The position numbers were made by a program, and so were the translations under genes. The notes under the pieces were generated by a model that saw nothing but the letters and a program-made list of their open reading frames with translations, searched no databases and had not been told where the DNA came from. Source: Osedax fenrisi (taxonomy: Eukaryota > Annelida > Polychaeta > Sabellida > Siboglinidae). From it: a stretch of DNA of 64,000 nucleotides. The stretch spans positions 28,516,871-28,580,870 of the forward strand of contig OZ025243.1 in NCBI GenBank assembly GCA_964019155.1. Direction: 5' to 3'. This document shows, one piece after another, positions 13,820-25,428 of this stretch (position 1 is its first letter; each line of letters begins with the position of its first letter).

Positions 13820-13830
13820 TTGAGTCATTG
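13026..13830 (-). mobile_element. LINE relic of the TAAG-tailed family
   Basis: The minus strand has an intact polymerase core, YTDYADDITVISN, followed by LLKIESTAKDIGLCINTDKT, CKYLGSYNIST, MIDKAGAALNSMNVIWK and, after frame breaks, GTYTRMLRAVTNKYWRDH, then LKNEQLYEYIPNI and RFVDHYW. This motif order is that of LINEs whose ORF ends in an AGHCxR segment. The 3' end on the minus strand is GTAAGATATGGTAATG, like the tails near 39858, 41785 and 60520. A TA tract is inserted just before the YADD core, at about 13781-13817. Confidence 0.85.
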
Positions 13831-14369
13831 GAATGTTAGAGATGTATAGTATGTATCGGGAAATAAGGATATCAGTGTTTACACCTATGGCAATGATGTA
13901 ATACCAAATGATATAAGATTTGGAGCACTCTTACCTACAATTTTACGTTCTACGCATCCTGGATATACTGGGTGGCAATGGTAGTATCCTGTGTTGTACT
14001 TAGTAGCAGCCTATTATCTTGTATTGTTTTATAATTTTTAAAATCTGTATTTATATTTAAAATGATTATGTTTATTTCATTTATATTTAATTTAGTAGTA
14101 TTATAGATTGCTTTATTGTTTGTAATATTTTATATTATATTACAGTTTTAATACAATATTATATTTTTATATATATTTTTATATATATATAAATTTTATT
14201 TATATATTATCGTTTATTAATTTATTTCTCGTGATCTCGTAAATAGGTAAATGACCAAACAAGTTTTTGCTTTTTCATTCATCTAGGCTGTTAAGCCAAC
14301 TCTGAATATTATATATATATATATATATATACATATATATTTGTTATTACATTATTGTTAATACTAGTA

Positions 14370-14610
14370 TACTAATGTACTTTCGATAAAGCTAGTACTT
14401 TTTCTGAATAGACTGTAGAGGGTAGATTTACATATTTCATTATATATATATTATCATTATCTAATATTTTATAATAATCAAATAGGTTGTAATTTGCTGA
14501 TTTAAAAATAGTTGATATGAATGATGACAAACAAAGTTTAGCATCACTTGTAATAACAACTGATTTAATATAATTACTAAATTCTATAATAGTAGAATAC
14601 ATTATAGTAA
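14370..14610 (-). mobile_element. Short CR1-like LINE fragment
   Basis: A 76-residue minus-strand frame contains LCLSSFISTIFKSANYNLFDYYKI, matching the segment that reads YICKSANYHLHNINIIRKYL in the neighbouring relic at 15540. The flanks are AT-rich with no further motif. The call rests on that one segment. Confidence 0.55.
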
Positions 14611-15054
14611 GGAAAATTAAAATATAATGGTGATATTAATCAGTTTAGTTGTTGATACATTTAGGAGTAATTTATTAAATATTAGACAGCTTAATATAGA
14701 TTTTAAAAATTCTAACTTTTTATACACAATCATTCAACTCATTAACTATATTTCCTATGAAATTCATATATGATTTTTTGTTGTATTAGAATACACACAA
14801 TTCTTAGAACTAATTATAAATAGTGTAAGAATATTTTATTTAATCTATATATTTAGAATATAATAATCTATGTTGGATTACTTCATATTCAATTAATGTA
14901 AGTGTTAATATATTATTAAAATATAATTGATTGTTAATAATATTATAAATAATCTATTTTTTAATCTAAATTGAATATATATTATAACATTGTATTATTA
15001 CTAGTGTTATTAATTTTACATTTATATACCTCATACAATAAACACAATACAATA

Positions 15055-15109
<55 letters not shown>

Positions 15110-15804
15110 GAGCTCTTAGTGATTTGTAATCGACATCGAACTTCTTCAAGTTGCATGAGATAGCGTCTCGAGTATCCAGTTCTTTTCTTTGATATAGCGT
15201 TGATAAATAGGAAGGTACTCTATAAATAATTACTTTTTTAATTAAACATAAAAATCTATAATTAATCCTGGAAGATACCCTTAACCATCTTAATTTGTGT
15301 CAATAATAACTAGTCGAAAATCTACTAGAATATGGGATATTAAAAATACATATACATGTTTTATACATCTATAAATAACTCGTTTACTGTTTTTTTAATA
15401 TATATATATATTGGAGCTCTAATTAAGATAATATTTCCATAATCTAATCTCGATAGAACCAACATTTCAATAAGTCGAAAAGTTGATTTTATTGATAAAT
15501 ATTTACGAATGATATTTATATTATGTAAATGATAATTAGCTGATTTACATATATATGATACATGATCTGACTGCGATAAATTACACGAAACAAATATTCC
15601 AAGGAATTTAATTATAGATGAAGGTGTAATTAAAAGATTATCAAATATAATATCAGGAAAAACAAAATTAGAAAGAGAAATATTTAAGTACATATTTTAC
15701 TACTATTTATAAGTACATTATTATTTAAGAGATATTTACGAATATTATTAGTAGATAACTTTAATTTATCGTGATGACAAGATTCAGCGTAAATTTGAAT
15801 GTTA

Positions 15805-15850
<46 letters not shown>

Positions 15851-17080
15851 ATTTCATACTTGGTGTTTGTTCTATTATATATTTCAAAGGAGAAATATAA
15901 ATAGTAACAAGTAGAGGACCTTATATGGATCATTTAATGTGGAACCTGTGGAACCCCGTATAATAAAATATTCTCACATGAAATACAATTATGAAACTTA
16001 ACCGAATAGGTTATATCTTTGATAAGTTGAATTCATATTTATAAAGCATATCTATTAATTCCAATGTGTAATTCCAATTCCCAAGTCTATTGATAAGTAT
16101 ATATACTATCAAAATCAGATGAAAGTTCAAGTTGTAATAATTGAATACGGCTATGTTTATCTAAAGAGAAATAAATATCATTCATGGTAGAGAATAAAGC
16201 AGTTTCAGTATTATGTCCCTTCTTGTATACTCTTTGATATACATCAACAAGATTATTGTCATTAATATAATTAATGAGTTGCTTAGATATATTTTTTTCA
16301 AACAGTTTACCTATAATAGGACGCATGGATATATGTATACAATTACCAAAATCATTTGAATCTAAACATGGTATTTTTATGATGGGATATATCAAAGATG
16401 ATTTTAAGAATTTCGGAATTTTACAGTTATTTAGTAAGTCAATTATAATTGTAGAGAATATAAGAGTAATAGTATTAGCTAATTTTTTAAGAACAGAAAG
16501 GGAAATATGAACAAAAAATGTAATTATATAATTATATATCTATATATATATATATATCAACAATTGAAGGAGGGATTACGGTATCAAATGAAAAAGAGTC
16601 TATATGAACTGATATTGAAGGAGTACTTATATCCTCATTTAAAACAATATTATTTATTTTATTACAAATATTAATAACTTTAGAATAAAAATGCTCAATA
16701 AATAAAAAACATAACTTTTCATTAGAAAAAGGAGAATAATTTAAATGGGATTCATTGCCTAGGAGTTTTATAGTAATAGAGTAAAATGTATTCGAATTAT
16801 TACTATAAGAGAATATATTATTTTTATAATAATTTCTTTTATCTAATGAAAGTTTCATTATATATGCATTCCTTGATATAGTTAATTGTTTGTAATTAGT
16901 GATATAAGGATTTTTTAAATACATTATTTCAAATTTTCTAGTTGACCTTTTTGCTTCTAATGTAGAACTATTAAACCATGGTATATTACTTCTAACTTTA
17001 AAATATATATAACAACGATATATAAAGATATGAAATAATAATTGTATATTATAGTAATTTATTTTATAAAAATACATTAA
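15110..17080 (-). mobile_element. CR1-like LINE relic, linker through C-terminus
   Basis: Reading down the minus strand from 17080: IPWFNSSTLEAKRSTRKFE (linker), IEHFYSKVINICNKINNI, then IHISMRPIIGKLFEKN (RPISxLP motif). YKKGHNTETALFSTMND and LQLELSSDFDSI are the first catalytic Asp block. A frameshifted GVPQ-type block follows near 15960-15900, then DNIQIYAESCHHDKLKL after the YADD site. IIKFLGIFVSCNLSQSDHVS and MLVLSRLDYGNIIL are next, and the C-terminal end near 15300-15120 includes RWLRVSSRINYRFL. It is the most complete CR1-like relic in the window; the endonuclease is missing. Confidence 0.88.
15804..15848. repeat. (TA)n tract inside the RT YADD motif
   Basis: On the minus strand the relic reads MKYHIY, then the TA tract, then DNIQIYAE, where related elements have HYADDxQIY. 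The tract therefore occupies the polymerase active-site codons of the dead LINE. Confidence 0.85.
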
Positions 17081-18365
17081 TGATATCCAAAAAAATAATA
17101 AGTGATGATAAATAACTGAATAAAAATAATGATAAATATTTCATATATTAATATTGTTAATCATATAAAGTAATATTATTAAATATGTACATATTATTAC
17201 GTAATAACAGTTAAAGTAATGTGGTTAATAGTAATATTAATAATTAGTATCATATATAGTACTATAGTATACATAATTGCGTTTAAAATAATCGTTAACA
17301 ATAATCATAACAATATAGATATATAATAAAATATAAATATTTATAAATTTTATTCTAACGTATAGAGTAAATGTATCATATAAAATATAAAATAAAAATA
17401 TACCTATAGGTTTATTTTTATATATTTTTTATATATATACAATATTATATAATAATGTACACATATATAACAATTATAATTGTATTTATTAAGTGTATAA
17501 TTAAAATGTACACATAAAATTACATATATGAAAATATACGATATATTTATACAAATATATTGTCATTAATTATATATTTTAATTAGATTATATTATATTA
17601 ATGATAATTATCAATGAGTATTATATACTCATTCGTTAAGACAAAGGCGAAAGTATCCGTACGAATATATAGTATAGTATATGTATGCATAGTGTAGTAG
17701 TATATATGTTAACGATACATTCCGGAAGTGTGCATTACGATATTACATAATACAATGGGTTACGTAACACGATGGGAAGTTTCATTGTCAACATTACGAA
17801 TACATCGCGTGTGTACAACTAGGCCGATGTACAACTCCAATCATTATTGGGCATCTTGATTCGAAAATAGATAATAATTAGTAGCTTACTTCATTCTCGA
17901 TGAAATACTAACATCCACGTTTTAATGGACCTAGTGACTATATATGTACATATATAGCCACTATATATCCTATATAGTAGATGTGGTTAGCGTAATATAT
18001 GTAGTCGGTTTAGTTGATATATGTATTTAGTGGAAGACAGAAAGTAGTAGGTTGTGCTAATATATATATATATATAACTAAGTTAACATTATAGTTGTAG
18101 CAGACATATATATAAAGTATCCATTATTGGTAGTAAATATAGTAGGCACATTGTGTGTATGTTATTGATTGGCTCATTAGTAGCAATCGTAGAAGTCACC
18201 ACATTACTCGTAGATTTAAAGTGCAGTTATCGTAGCATGGTAGTAGATGGACAGGTGGTCAGGTGGACAGGTGGGCTGGTGGACAGGTGGATACTTGGGC
18301 AGTTGCGCAACTATACAACTGTCTAACTTACCAACTCTCCACGCTATAAATACTACACTCTTAGC
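17081..18365. other. Intergenic DNA downstream of the mucin gene
   Basis: AT-rich to about 17640, then more mixed. A degenerate GGACAGGTGG minisatellite lies at 18247-18292. No coding exon with splice support was found. The part nearest 18365 may be 3' UTR of the minus-strand mucin gene. Confidence 0.5.
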
Positions 18366-19476
18366 CTACACTATTGTAATAGCAGGAACCACTGTAGTAG
18401 GCAGCGATGTACTATCACTAGTAACGGAAGCGTTAGTAATTACTTCCGCACTAGCTGATGTTAGAACGCTGCTATCGGTTGTAGTTAATACTGGTATAGC
18501 AGTAGTAGTTACTACTGGTACTGTAGTGGGTTCTACTGATAATGTAGTAGTAGGAACTACTGGTACTGTAGTAGTTACTACTGGTACTGTAGTAGTTACT
18601 ACTGGTACTGTAGTAGTTACTACTGGTACTGTTGTAGTTAATACTGGTACTGTAGTAGTTACTACTGGTATTGTAGTAGTTAATACTGGTACTGTTGTAG
18701 TTAATACTGGTACTGTAGTAGTTACTACTGGTACTGTAGTAGTTAATACTGGTACTGTAGTAGTTACTACTGGTACTGTAGTAGTTACTACTGGTAATGT
18801 AGTAGTTACTACTGGTACTATAGTAGTAGTTACTACTGGTACTATAGTAGTAGTTACTACTGGTACAGTAGTTATTACTACTGGAGTTGTAATTGTCTCG
18901 GTCGAGGGTAGAGTAACAGGAGTAGATACTTCTGGAGTAGATACTTCAGGAGTAGTTACTTCAGGGGTAGTTACTTCTGGGGTAGTTACACCACCCGGTT
19001 GCGTTGTAAGTACTGTAACCGGAGTAGTAGTTCCTACTACCGCGGTGGTGTCGGTACTTTGCGTGATAGTTACTGGGGTAGTGGTGAGTACGTCCGTTAC
19101 TGTAGTTTGGGTGTTTACTGTACTGGATAGTATATCAGGAGTAGTTATAGGTTGTACGGGGGTGGTGTCCTGCGTGGGTACTTCGCTACTAGTGATTACT
19201 TCCGGTGTAGTACCCGAAGGAGTTGTAATCACCGGACCAGTGGTTGAATCCACTACCGCGGTACTTAACGTAATGCCACCCGATGTAGGCGTCACTACAT
19301 CGGGAGAAGTAGTCGGAGTTACCGGTACGGGTGTAGTTACGACCGCAGGAGTAGTCGAGTCGGAAGTAACGGTCGTGGTAACGATGTCTGGAGTACTCGA
19401 GCCACTTACGTCGGGTGTGGTTACTACTTCTAGGGTAGTAGTAGTAGTAGGTTCGGTAGTTGTAGTAGTAGGTTCG

Positions 19477-19509
<33 letters not shown>

Positions 19510-19865
19510 ACAGCAGCTGGATCGGTATCTACGATGGTAGAGGTGGGTTCGGTAGTAGTAGTAGTCGCGGTGGATATGGTAGTCTGTTTAGTGGTAGTCG
19601 GCATAGTCTGTTGCGTGGCAACCATCACCCAGGTGTCGCTGACGTCGCCCTCGAAATCCCTGGCGGCGAAGAACTTAGACTCGGTGTTACTCAGCATAGC
19701 GGACAGGGTGCGGCGGATATTGTCGTCGTCGTACTGGAGATTACTCTTACGTAACACCTGCTTTAGTCGTTTGCTGCCGGCCTTCATGGACGCCATCACT
19801 ACGTGGGCGGTCGACTTGTCGGTCACGGCGCAGCCGCCCACCGTGTTACCGAACACCTTGATCAA
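18366..19865 (-). CDS. SEA-domain membrane mucin, terminal exon with Thr-rich repeat tail
   Basis: The exon begins after the polypyrimidine acceptor CCGTCACCTTCAG with LIKVFGNTVGGCAVTDKS in phase 0, matching the exon ending at 20378. About 85 residues of ordinary, probably helical sequence (VVMASMKAGSKRLKQVLRKS, then FFAARDFEGDVSDTWVMVAT) are followed by roughly 410 residues of Thr/Pro/Val/Ser. The last third or so is a 7-residue tandem repeat, TTTVPVV and variants, encoded by a 21-bp minisatellite. Such a tail is expected to be heavily O-glycosylated outside the cell. It ends TTVVPAITIV with TAG at 18366-18368. The long open frame on the opposite strand is an artefact of the repeat. No mucin gene name can be given; the Cys-containing head of this exon is unrecognised. 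Confidence 0.85.
18481..18884. repeat. 21-bp minisatellite encoding the mucin repeat
   Basis: About 19 units of GGTACTGTAGTAGTTACTAC-type sequence, with occasional 24-bp units near 18817-18860. On the minus strand each unit encodes TTTVPV(V/L). Variants VLTTT and VVTTT are interspersed. Confidence 0.95.
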
Positions 19866-20377
19866 CTGAAGGTGACGGGGGGAGGTGTTAAACGAGGTAG
19901 GTGTTAAAGTTACGTCGTTAGCGGTATTTTATTGTTATTATTATTAAAGCGAGTGCGAATAAATTAGTTTCAGCTCCACGACTAGTTTGGTAATTTTAGT
20001 ATTTTTAGAATTAATATTACTATTGTATTTAATTAAATGTATCATTTATTTAAAAATGTCATATATATAAGATATTTATTGCCAATAAGTGATATATTAT
20101 TATACAATACAATAATAAGCTTATCGATCGATTAAAGTATATGACTATATCGGAATAACATATGTTTTAATTATACAATTATCAACATAATTTATAATAA
20201 TTATTTTCTATAGAATATATATATAAATATATTATAAAATATTAAAATTAAAGGATATGTTAGAATTAAATATTAAGATATTGTCCATGTACATAGATAA
20301 ATAGTTGTGGAGATATTTTCAAACAATTGTCATATATGTGACATATATATATAATTAAATATTAATGAAATACAAAC
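19866..20377 (-). other. Intron of the mucin gene
   Basis: Inferred from donor GTTTGTA next to 20378 and acceptor TTCAG next to 19865, both phase 0. AT-rich, no other feature seen. Confidence 0.7.
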
Positions 20378-20439
20378 TTCTTTACAATATGTCGCATCAG
20401 TTCCATTCAAGTTTACATAGGCTGACGTTTCCAATATTT
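20378..20439 (-). CDS. SEA-domain membrane mucin, 62-bp exon
   Basis: This short exon was found by phase matching. Acceptor TTAACCAG precedes it; it reads two bases, then ILETSAYVNLNGTDATYCKE, then donor GTTTGTA. Its start phase fits the donor of the exon ending at 21486 and its end phase fits the exon starting at 19865. It contains one Cys and an N-glycosylation sequon (NGT), fitting an extracellular link between the SEA domain and the mucin tail. Confidence 0.7.
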
Positions 20440-21485
20440 CTGGTTAATAATAATAAATAAAATAAAATATATAGTAATATTAGTTATGTATTATAATGCT
20501 GACATAGATAAGTGGATACATTGTAATATTCAATCATATGTATTAATAGGGTAATAATCTTTTGTATTATTACATTAATTATTAATTAATAACTATTCAA
20601 TAACTATTACATTATTAACTATTACCTCTAACTTTATATTATGTATATGTTTATTATATATAACACTTACATAATATATAATGATCTTCTAATTATTGAA
20701 TAATAATACATCATTTAACATATATAATACATTTATATATAAAGTTATTTTATATATATAATACATTGTATGTTATTTTTCATTAATTATAAGATTACTA
20801 GATTTTGTAACTGTACTTCTTACTAATCAGTTTAACATAAACTATAATAACCAATTAATATTTTATTTCAATAAAAAATATCTAGAATGATATTGAAATT
20901 TACCTACAAATATTATAATAATAATCTATTACTATTTACTAATGATTCATCTATTTTAAATGTCAATTATAATTACAAGATTTTCTATATTTATAATCTT
21001 TATTTATAAACTAAAAACTCATAAATGAATATGATTACACACTGACATATTAATATTATTAACATGCATATATAAAAAACGGTATATTTTTTACTACTGA
21101 AATAATTCTATATTAAAGTAATCTAATATTTTTGAGATTCAAAGTTTCTTTGATATAAATTTCATTTTACGATAGAAGTAATACATATATAAGTGTGTGT
21201 ATTGAATAAGGGTTTATGTAATAAAATATATATTTTATTATATATCAATGAATAAAAAGTCATTGTGTCTTTTTTTAATTCGTTACACAATACGGCATTG
21301 TATGTATTGCCAACTCATTGATTTCTCCTACGATTCGCGAGTCAAGGGAATACAGTGAAGCAAGTACATCGTTCAATAACGTAATGTCCTAACCGAGTAC
21401 TCCATCAGTGATACAATATCAGTGATACAGTATCAGTGATGCAATATCAGTGATGCAATATCAGTGATGCAATAACAGTTCTAAC
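20440..21485 (-). other. Intron of the mucin gene with a 15-bp tandem repeat
   Basis: AT-rich, with a tandem repeat ATCAGTGATGCAAT (five imperfect copies, 21403-21478) close to the upstream exon. No other exon was recognised. Confidence 0.65.
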
Positions 21486-21653
21486 TATATTCCGGTTCCA
21501 GCGAGATGGAGTCTATGCTGATATCGGAGTCTGTGAACTTGATCTCGACTAGGTCTTGAATACTCTGTATCTGCGTCAGTAGTCCAGCTTCGTTGAGAAC
21601 TTTGTTCAGGGAGGCGATGTCGAATTCCAGTGTTACGTCGGCGCCCAACATAT
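21486..21653 (-). CDS. SEA-domain membrane mucin, exon with the C-terminal half of SEA
   Basis: The exon encodes MLGADVTLEFDIASLNKVLN, then EAGLLTQIQSIQDLVEIKFT and DSDISIDSISLEPEY. The GADVTLEFDI strand is the typical second-half beta strand of SEA domains (GSVxVxFxV pattern). The acceptor is taken as GTAAAG before 21653, because that choice joins in frame to the phase-1 donor of the exon at 22153; the alternative AG five bases upstream gives a stop. The donor after 21486 is GTTAGA, phase 1. A TAG follows at once if the exon is not spliced. Confidence 0.8.
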
Positions 21654-22004
21654 CTTTACTGATGTGTGAGGAGGAGGGAGAGGGGCTCGTAGAGGTTTAA
21701 TAATAACTATATTATTTAACTAATGATACGTACCTCTTACCAACAACTATACCCACCACCATTTTACTGATGAATGATGAGGGAGAGGATGAGGTACAAT
21801 ATGTAATCGAGTAAGCTATTATATAACTAATGATACTAACGCTATATTTATTCTATATAGATTACGTATTACTAAAGTTTCAGTAAAATAATACTTTGTA
21901 TATATTTATGTGTATACTGTTATTATAATTAAATTAAAATATTCGCACATGCGCAATAATAAAGGGTTTGTTACAATACATAATTGTTACAGTATATCTT
22001 GTTC

Positions 22005-22016
<12 letters not shown>

Positions 22017-22057
<41 letters not shown>
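22017..22057. repeat. (TA)n microsatellite in mucin intron
   Basis: TA tract in the intron between the exons at 21653 and 22153. Confidence 0.93.
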
Positions 22058-22066
<9 letters not shown>

Positions 22067-22152
22067 CTTGTTATGTATATTATAACATTGTTATGATTTG
22101 CATTACATATAGTAATACTAACACTAATCTAACACTAACACTGATCTTTTAC

Positions 22153-22228
22153 GTTTCCGGTTAACGATATGAGATACTAGAGCCGAGATCTCGCAGATGT
22201 TTATAGACCCGGAGAATATGCCTCTTAA
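22153..22228 (-). CDS. SEA-domain membrane mucin, 76-bp exon (middle of SEA)
   Basis: Acceptor CATTTTCTCAG precedes LRGIFSGSINICEISALV followed by SHIVNRK; the donor is GTAAAAG at phase 1. The segment continues the SEA fold begun in the exon at 22557-22666. Phases match on both sides. Confidence 0.78.
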
Positions 22229-22498
22229 CTGAGAAAATGGCGTGTATGAGGGTTATTATGTAATACTACGTATTTCAGTATACATATAATATATAGTATA
22301 CATTTTATTATTGTATATATATATACAAGAATATATAGGAATATATGATAATCTATAAATAATATTATATTTTAATCTAAACTGTAAATCGTTTTCAACA
22401 TGATACTTTATATTTGAAACTCAACTTGATTTGACATAAATACAGTATATTATAAAAACTTATATAAATCTATTAATTTAAATGTTAATGGTGCATGA

Positions 22499-22532
<34 letters not shown>

Positions 22533-22556
22533 TTTTATATATGCGTATATGTAAAC

Positions 22557-22666
22557 CGATGTGCAGAGTTCATCTTCGTATTTTCCGAATCTCTGATCGT
22601 TTGTATCTAACCTACTGAAAGTTTTCGTGTAAGCATCTGGCAATGTGAAGCTAGCCAAATATCTGC
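22557..22666 (-). CDS. SEA-domain membrane mucin, exon with the N-terminal half of SEA
   Basis: After acceptor CAAACTCACAG the open frame is RYLASFTLPDAYTKTFSRLD followed by TNDQRFGKYEDELCTS, ending at donor GTTTAC in phase 0. The pattern FxxSFTLPDxYTxxFxxxxSxxFxxYExEL fits the first strand and helix of SEA domains. It joins the membrane-helix exon in phase 1, completing an Arg codon. Confidence 0.8.
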
Positions 22667-22728
22667 CTGTGAGTTTGTAGTAAGTAGATGTTTAGTAGTT
22701 CGTCTAATTATACGTATATATGTGATAC

Positions 22729-22770
<42 letters not shown>

Positions 22771-23585
22771 CTAATCGACAATATTCGTAAAGTTATACAT
22801 ATAATTGTAAGCAGTTATTCATTAAAGACATACTGAATACATGCCTATGTGTAAAGAACAAGAAAACTTCTAATAATTGAATATTTTCATTAGTATTAGT
22901 ATTATTATTATTATTATATAATTATTTCTTATTCTAGTGATTATAAAAATAGACTAACCGCTAATGTTTGGAGGTTGAGTTACATCCCCTTTGTTAACTT
23001 TATCTTTGCGTACTGTAGCATGTCATTAATGATTAATAAGTGATGGTGATACGTTAATGAGATAATTAGTGATGGTAATGAGATTAGTAGCGATATGTTA
23101 ATAATTTAAATAATTGTAGTAACACATAATACAACTTCTATATACTTTATTATTATATATGAATAATGGATGATCGAATACGTTACACCATAACATAAGC
23201 CGTGAGTTTTGCAGCACTTTAAGGTGCGTTCACACCAAAAATGTCCGCTGGAAGAGGTGGTCACCTGGACATATGGACATGTGGACAGTCAGTGTATACA
23301 TTATGTAGATATACTGATAGTATGCCTACGTGTCTAGTTGACCAACTTTCCATACAACAATAATCCAACATTATGCTTAGGAACTATATTACGTAATATC
23401 TGTAGTTTAGTAAACTCATTGTAATAGTATACTATTATAAGTAATAGTATACTATTATAAGTAATATATACTATTATAAGTAATAGCCATAGATACCGTT
23501 AATTACCGTCGACTATAGTCCCCCTACCCCTATATATAGGGCGAGGGGCGAGGGTAATATAACGAGTGACGTGCTGAATACTAAC

Positions 23586-23697
23586 GAAACAGCCACAGAA
23601 CGGAAGCTGTAAGGGCCAGCACAGCCAACACGGTGAACACTATCGCTAGTATGGCTACTATGTTGAAACCTCTTCGTCGTTCTTCTTTTATCGGAGA
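23586..23697 (-). CDS. SEA-domain membrane mucin, transmembrane exon
   Basis: Acceptor GGCGTTTCAG is followed by SPIKEERRRG and then about 25 hydrophobic residues, FNIVAILAIVFTVLAV plus LALTASVLWLF. A donor GTTAGT follows in phase 1. Basic residues before the helix predict the N-terminus inside the cell, so this is a type II membrane protein with SEA and mucin parts outside. If read through without splicing it would stop immediately after Arg. Confidence 0.82.
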
Positions 23698-23950
23698 CTG
23701 AAACGCCAGTTGTATATATATATATATATATATGTGGTAATTGCATAACATATTAATATTACTTAATGGATAATTTAAGATGTCTTATAATGTAATACAC
23801 TTATAATTATAATATTATAATATGATTATATTTTCAATCTACAAATTTTATGAGTGATATAATTTATATATTATAATTATTTGAATATTTAAGTTAATAA
23901 TTCACGATCAAAAATTAAATATCACCGGGATTATATACATAAATAATAAC

Positions 23951-24114
23951 ATTGATTTTATTGTCTATCGGCTGTCTATCATTATTGAACTTTGCCCCCG
24001 AAGGAATCATCATCGTACTGATGGTGGTCGCAGTCTCAGAATAGTCGCTGTATTCACTTCCGGAATATCTGGTCGACTGAGGATAGCGTTTCCGTTCATC
24101 CCATCTGTTTAAAC
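23951..24114 (-). CDS. SEA-domain membrane mucin, cytoplasmic-tail exon
   Basis: Acceptor TATATGTAG precedes LNRWDERKRYPQSTRYSGSE, then YSDYSETATTISTMMIPSGA and KFNNDRQPIDNKIN. The donor GTTATT is weak but in phase 0 with the next exon. The Ser/Tyr-rich segment would lie in the cytoplasm. The exon starts in phase 1, so at least one upstream exon with the start codon remains unfound to the right of 24114. Confidence 0.7.
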
Positions 24115-24156
24115 CTACATATAATGTTATAGTATTATATACATGTTATACCAGTA

Positions 24157-24197
<41 letters not shown>

Positions 24198-24309
24198 TGT
24201 TAATCAATATAATAAATAAGTCCATTATAGTTAGTCTATGTAAAATACGAATACATTGATAAGGTTGATTACGATAGTAACATTTAATCATATATGAATA
24301 CCTATATAC

Positions 24310-24344
<35 letters not shown>

Positions 24345-24834
24345 TCTAGAACAAAAGTAATATAAAATGGTAATACAATTAGGTGAGCTTATGTAAACAA
24401 AAACTTGTATGGATGAATGTCATCAGTAGTTATGGGAATGAAACCCATTGTTAAGGTTTCGAAACGGTTTCAGTTTCAAAGATAAGTGTTTCGAAACAGT
24501 TGCAGTTTCAAAGATAATGATATCGAAACGGTTTCAGTTTCAATATATGTATAATTAAATATGTAACCCGTTAGAAATAGTAGCCGTATAGAGAGAGAGA
24601 GAGAGAGTAGTTGCAAATTGAAGTTTAAATCCGAAAATATAATAAATTCGGCATATATTTAATATATTAACCTAGTTTTATTTTTAAATTCGGCATATAT
24701 TTAATATATTAACATAGTTTCATTTTTAAATGTAAATCCTGAATTACTCGAAACATACTCAAAATTATTCGATATTACTCGAAACCGCTCGAAAATTACT
24801 CGGCTCGATCACATCATTAGTCATCAGTATTCAC

Positions 24835-24868
<34 letters not shown>

Positions 24869-25078
24869 TCAGCATATAATATATATGTGTGATTATTAAT
24901 TGCAGCACTATAGTGCTGATTATAATTGCATTAGTTATAATTGCAAGTATATAGTAGTTAAACTGTATCAACTATATATAGTCTCCTTATAGGGGATAGG
25001 ATGGACATTGTACAATATTAATTATTTTTTGAAATATTAGTCATGATCATCAATAATTATTCTTTATAAGGAATACGC

Positions 25079-25116
<38 letters not shown>

Positions 25117-25300
25117 ATACATATAGAGCATATATACTTATATGCAGTACAGATGAGAGACGGATCCATTATGTAATACATCATAAATTAGATATACGAT
25201 TAGAAAAAGTGTATGACATCGCAATCTATAAAGCTAATCAATATATTGATAGTGTACTATAGATTATTATTTAACTAAATATATAATTACATTTCATATT
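24115..25300. other. Intron or upstream DNA of the mucin gene, several short repeats
   Basis: It contains TA tracts (about 24160-24190, 24312-24340, 24839-24866, 25083-25113). It also has three imperfect 33-bp copies of a TTTCGAAACGGTTTCAG repeat (24457-24545), a GA run at 24591-24607 and a 44-bp tandem duplication starting AATTCGGCATATATTTAA (24646-24729). The missing first exon of the mucin gene may be here, but I could not identify it. Confidence 0.5.
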
Positions 25301-25428
25301 AAAATATCACCCTTTAATATGATATTATTTTCGTTTAAATTCAGCTAGGTGTCTTATAATGTGGGTCATACAATATGGGACCCATACTTTATGTCCTACA
25401 CTATGGAACCTATAACGTGGGGCTTACA
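25301..25428 (+). repeat. Left 128-bp direct repeat flanking a LINE
   Basis: It matches 27640-27767 over 128 bp with about three differences. The internal landmark is CATACAATATGGGACCCATA. It directly abuts the truncated 5' end of the LINE. Confidence 0.95.

Noticed and set aside
18247..19869. 540-codon open frame on the plus strand, Val/Thr-rich
   Set aside because: It is the antisense of the mucin exon. The 21-bp repeat happens to be open on both strands; the minus strand has the splice acceptor, the phase match and the non-repetitive module.
23513..23746. 77-codon minus-strand frame over the membrane-helix exon
   Set aside because: It runs in another frame through the intron border; the frame starting after the CAG acceptor gives a clear transmembrane helix and matches the neighbouring exons.
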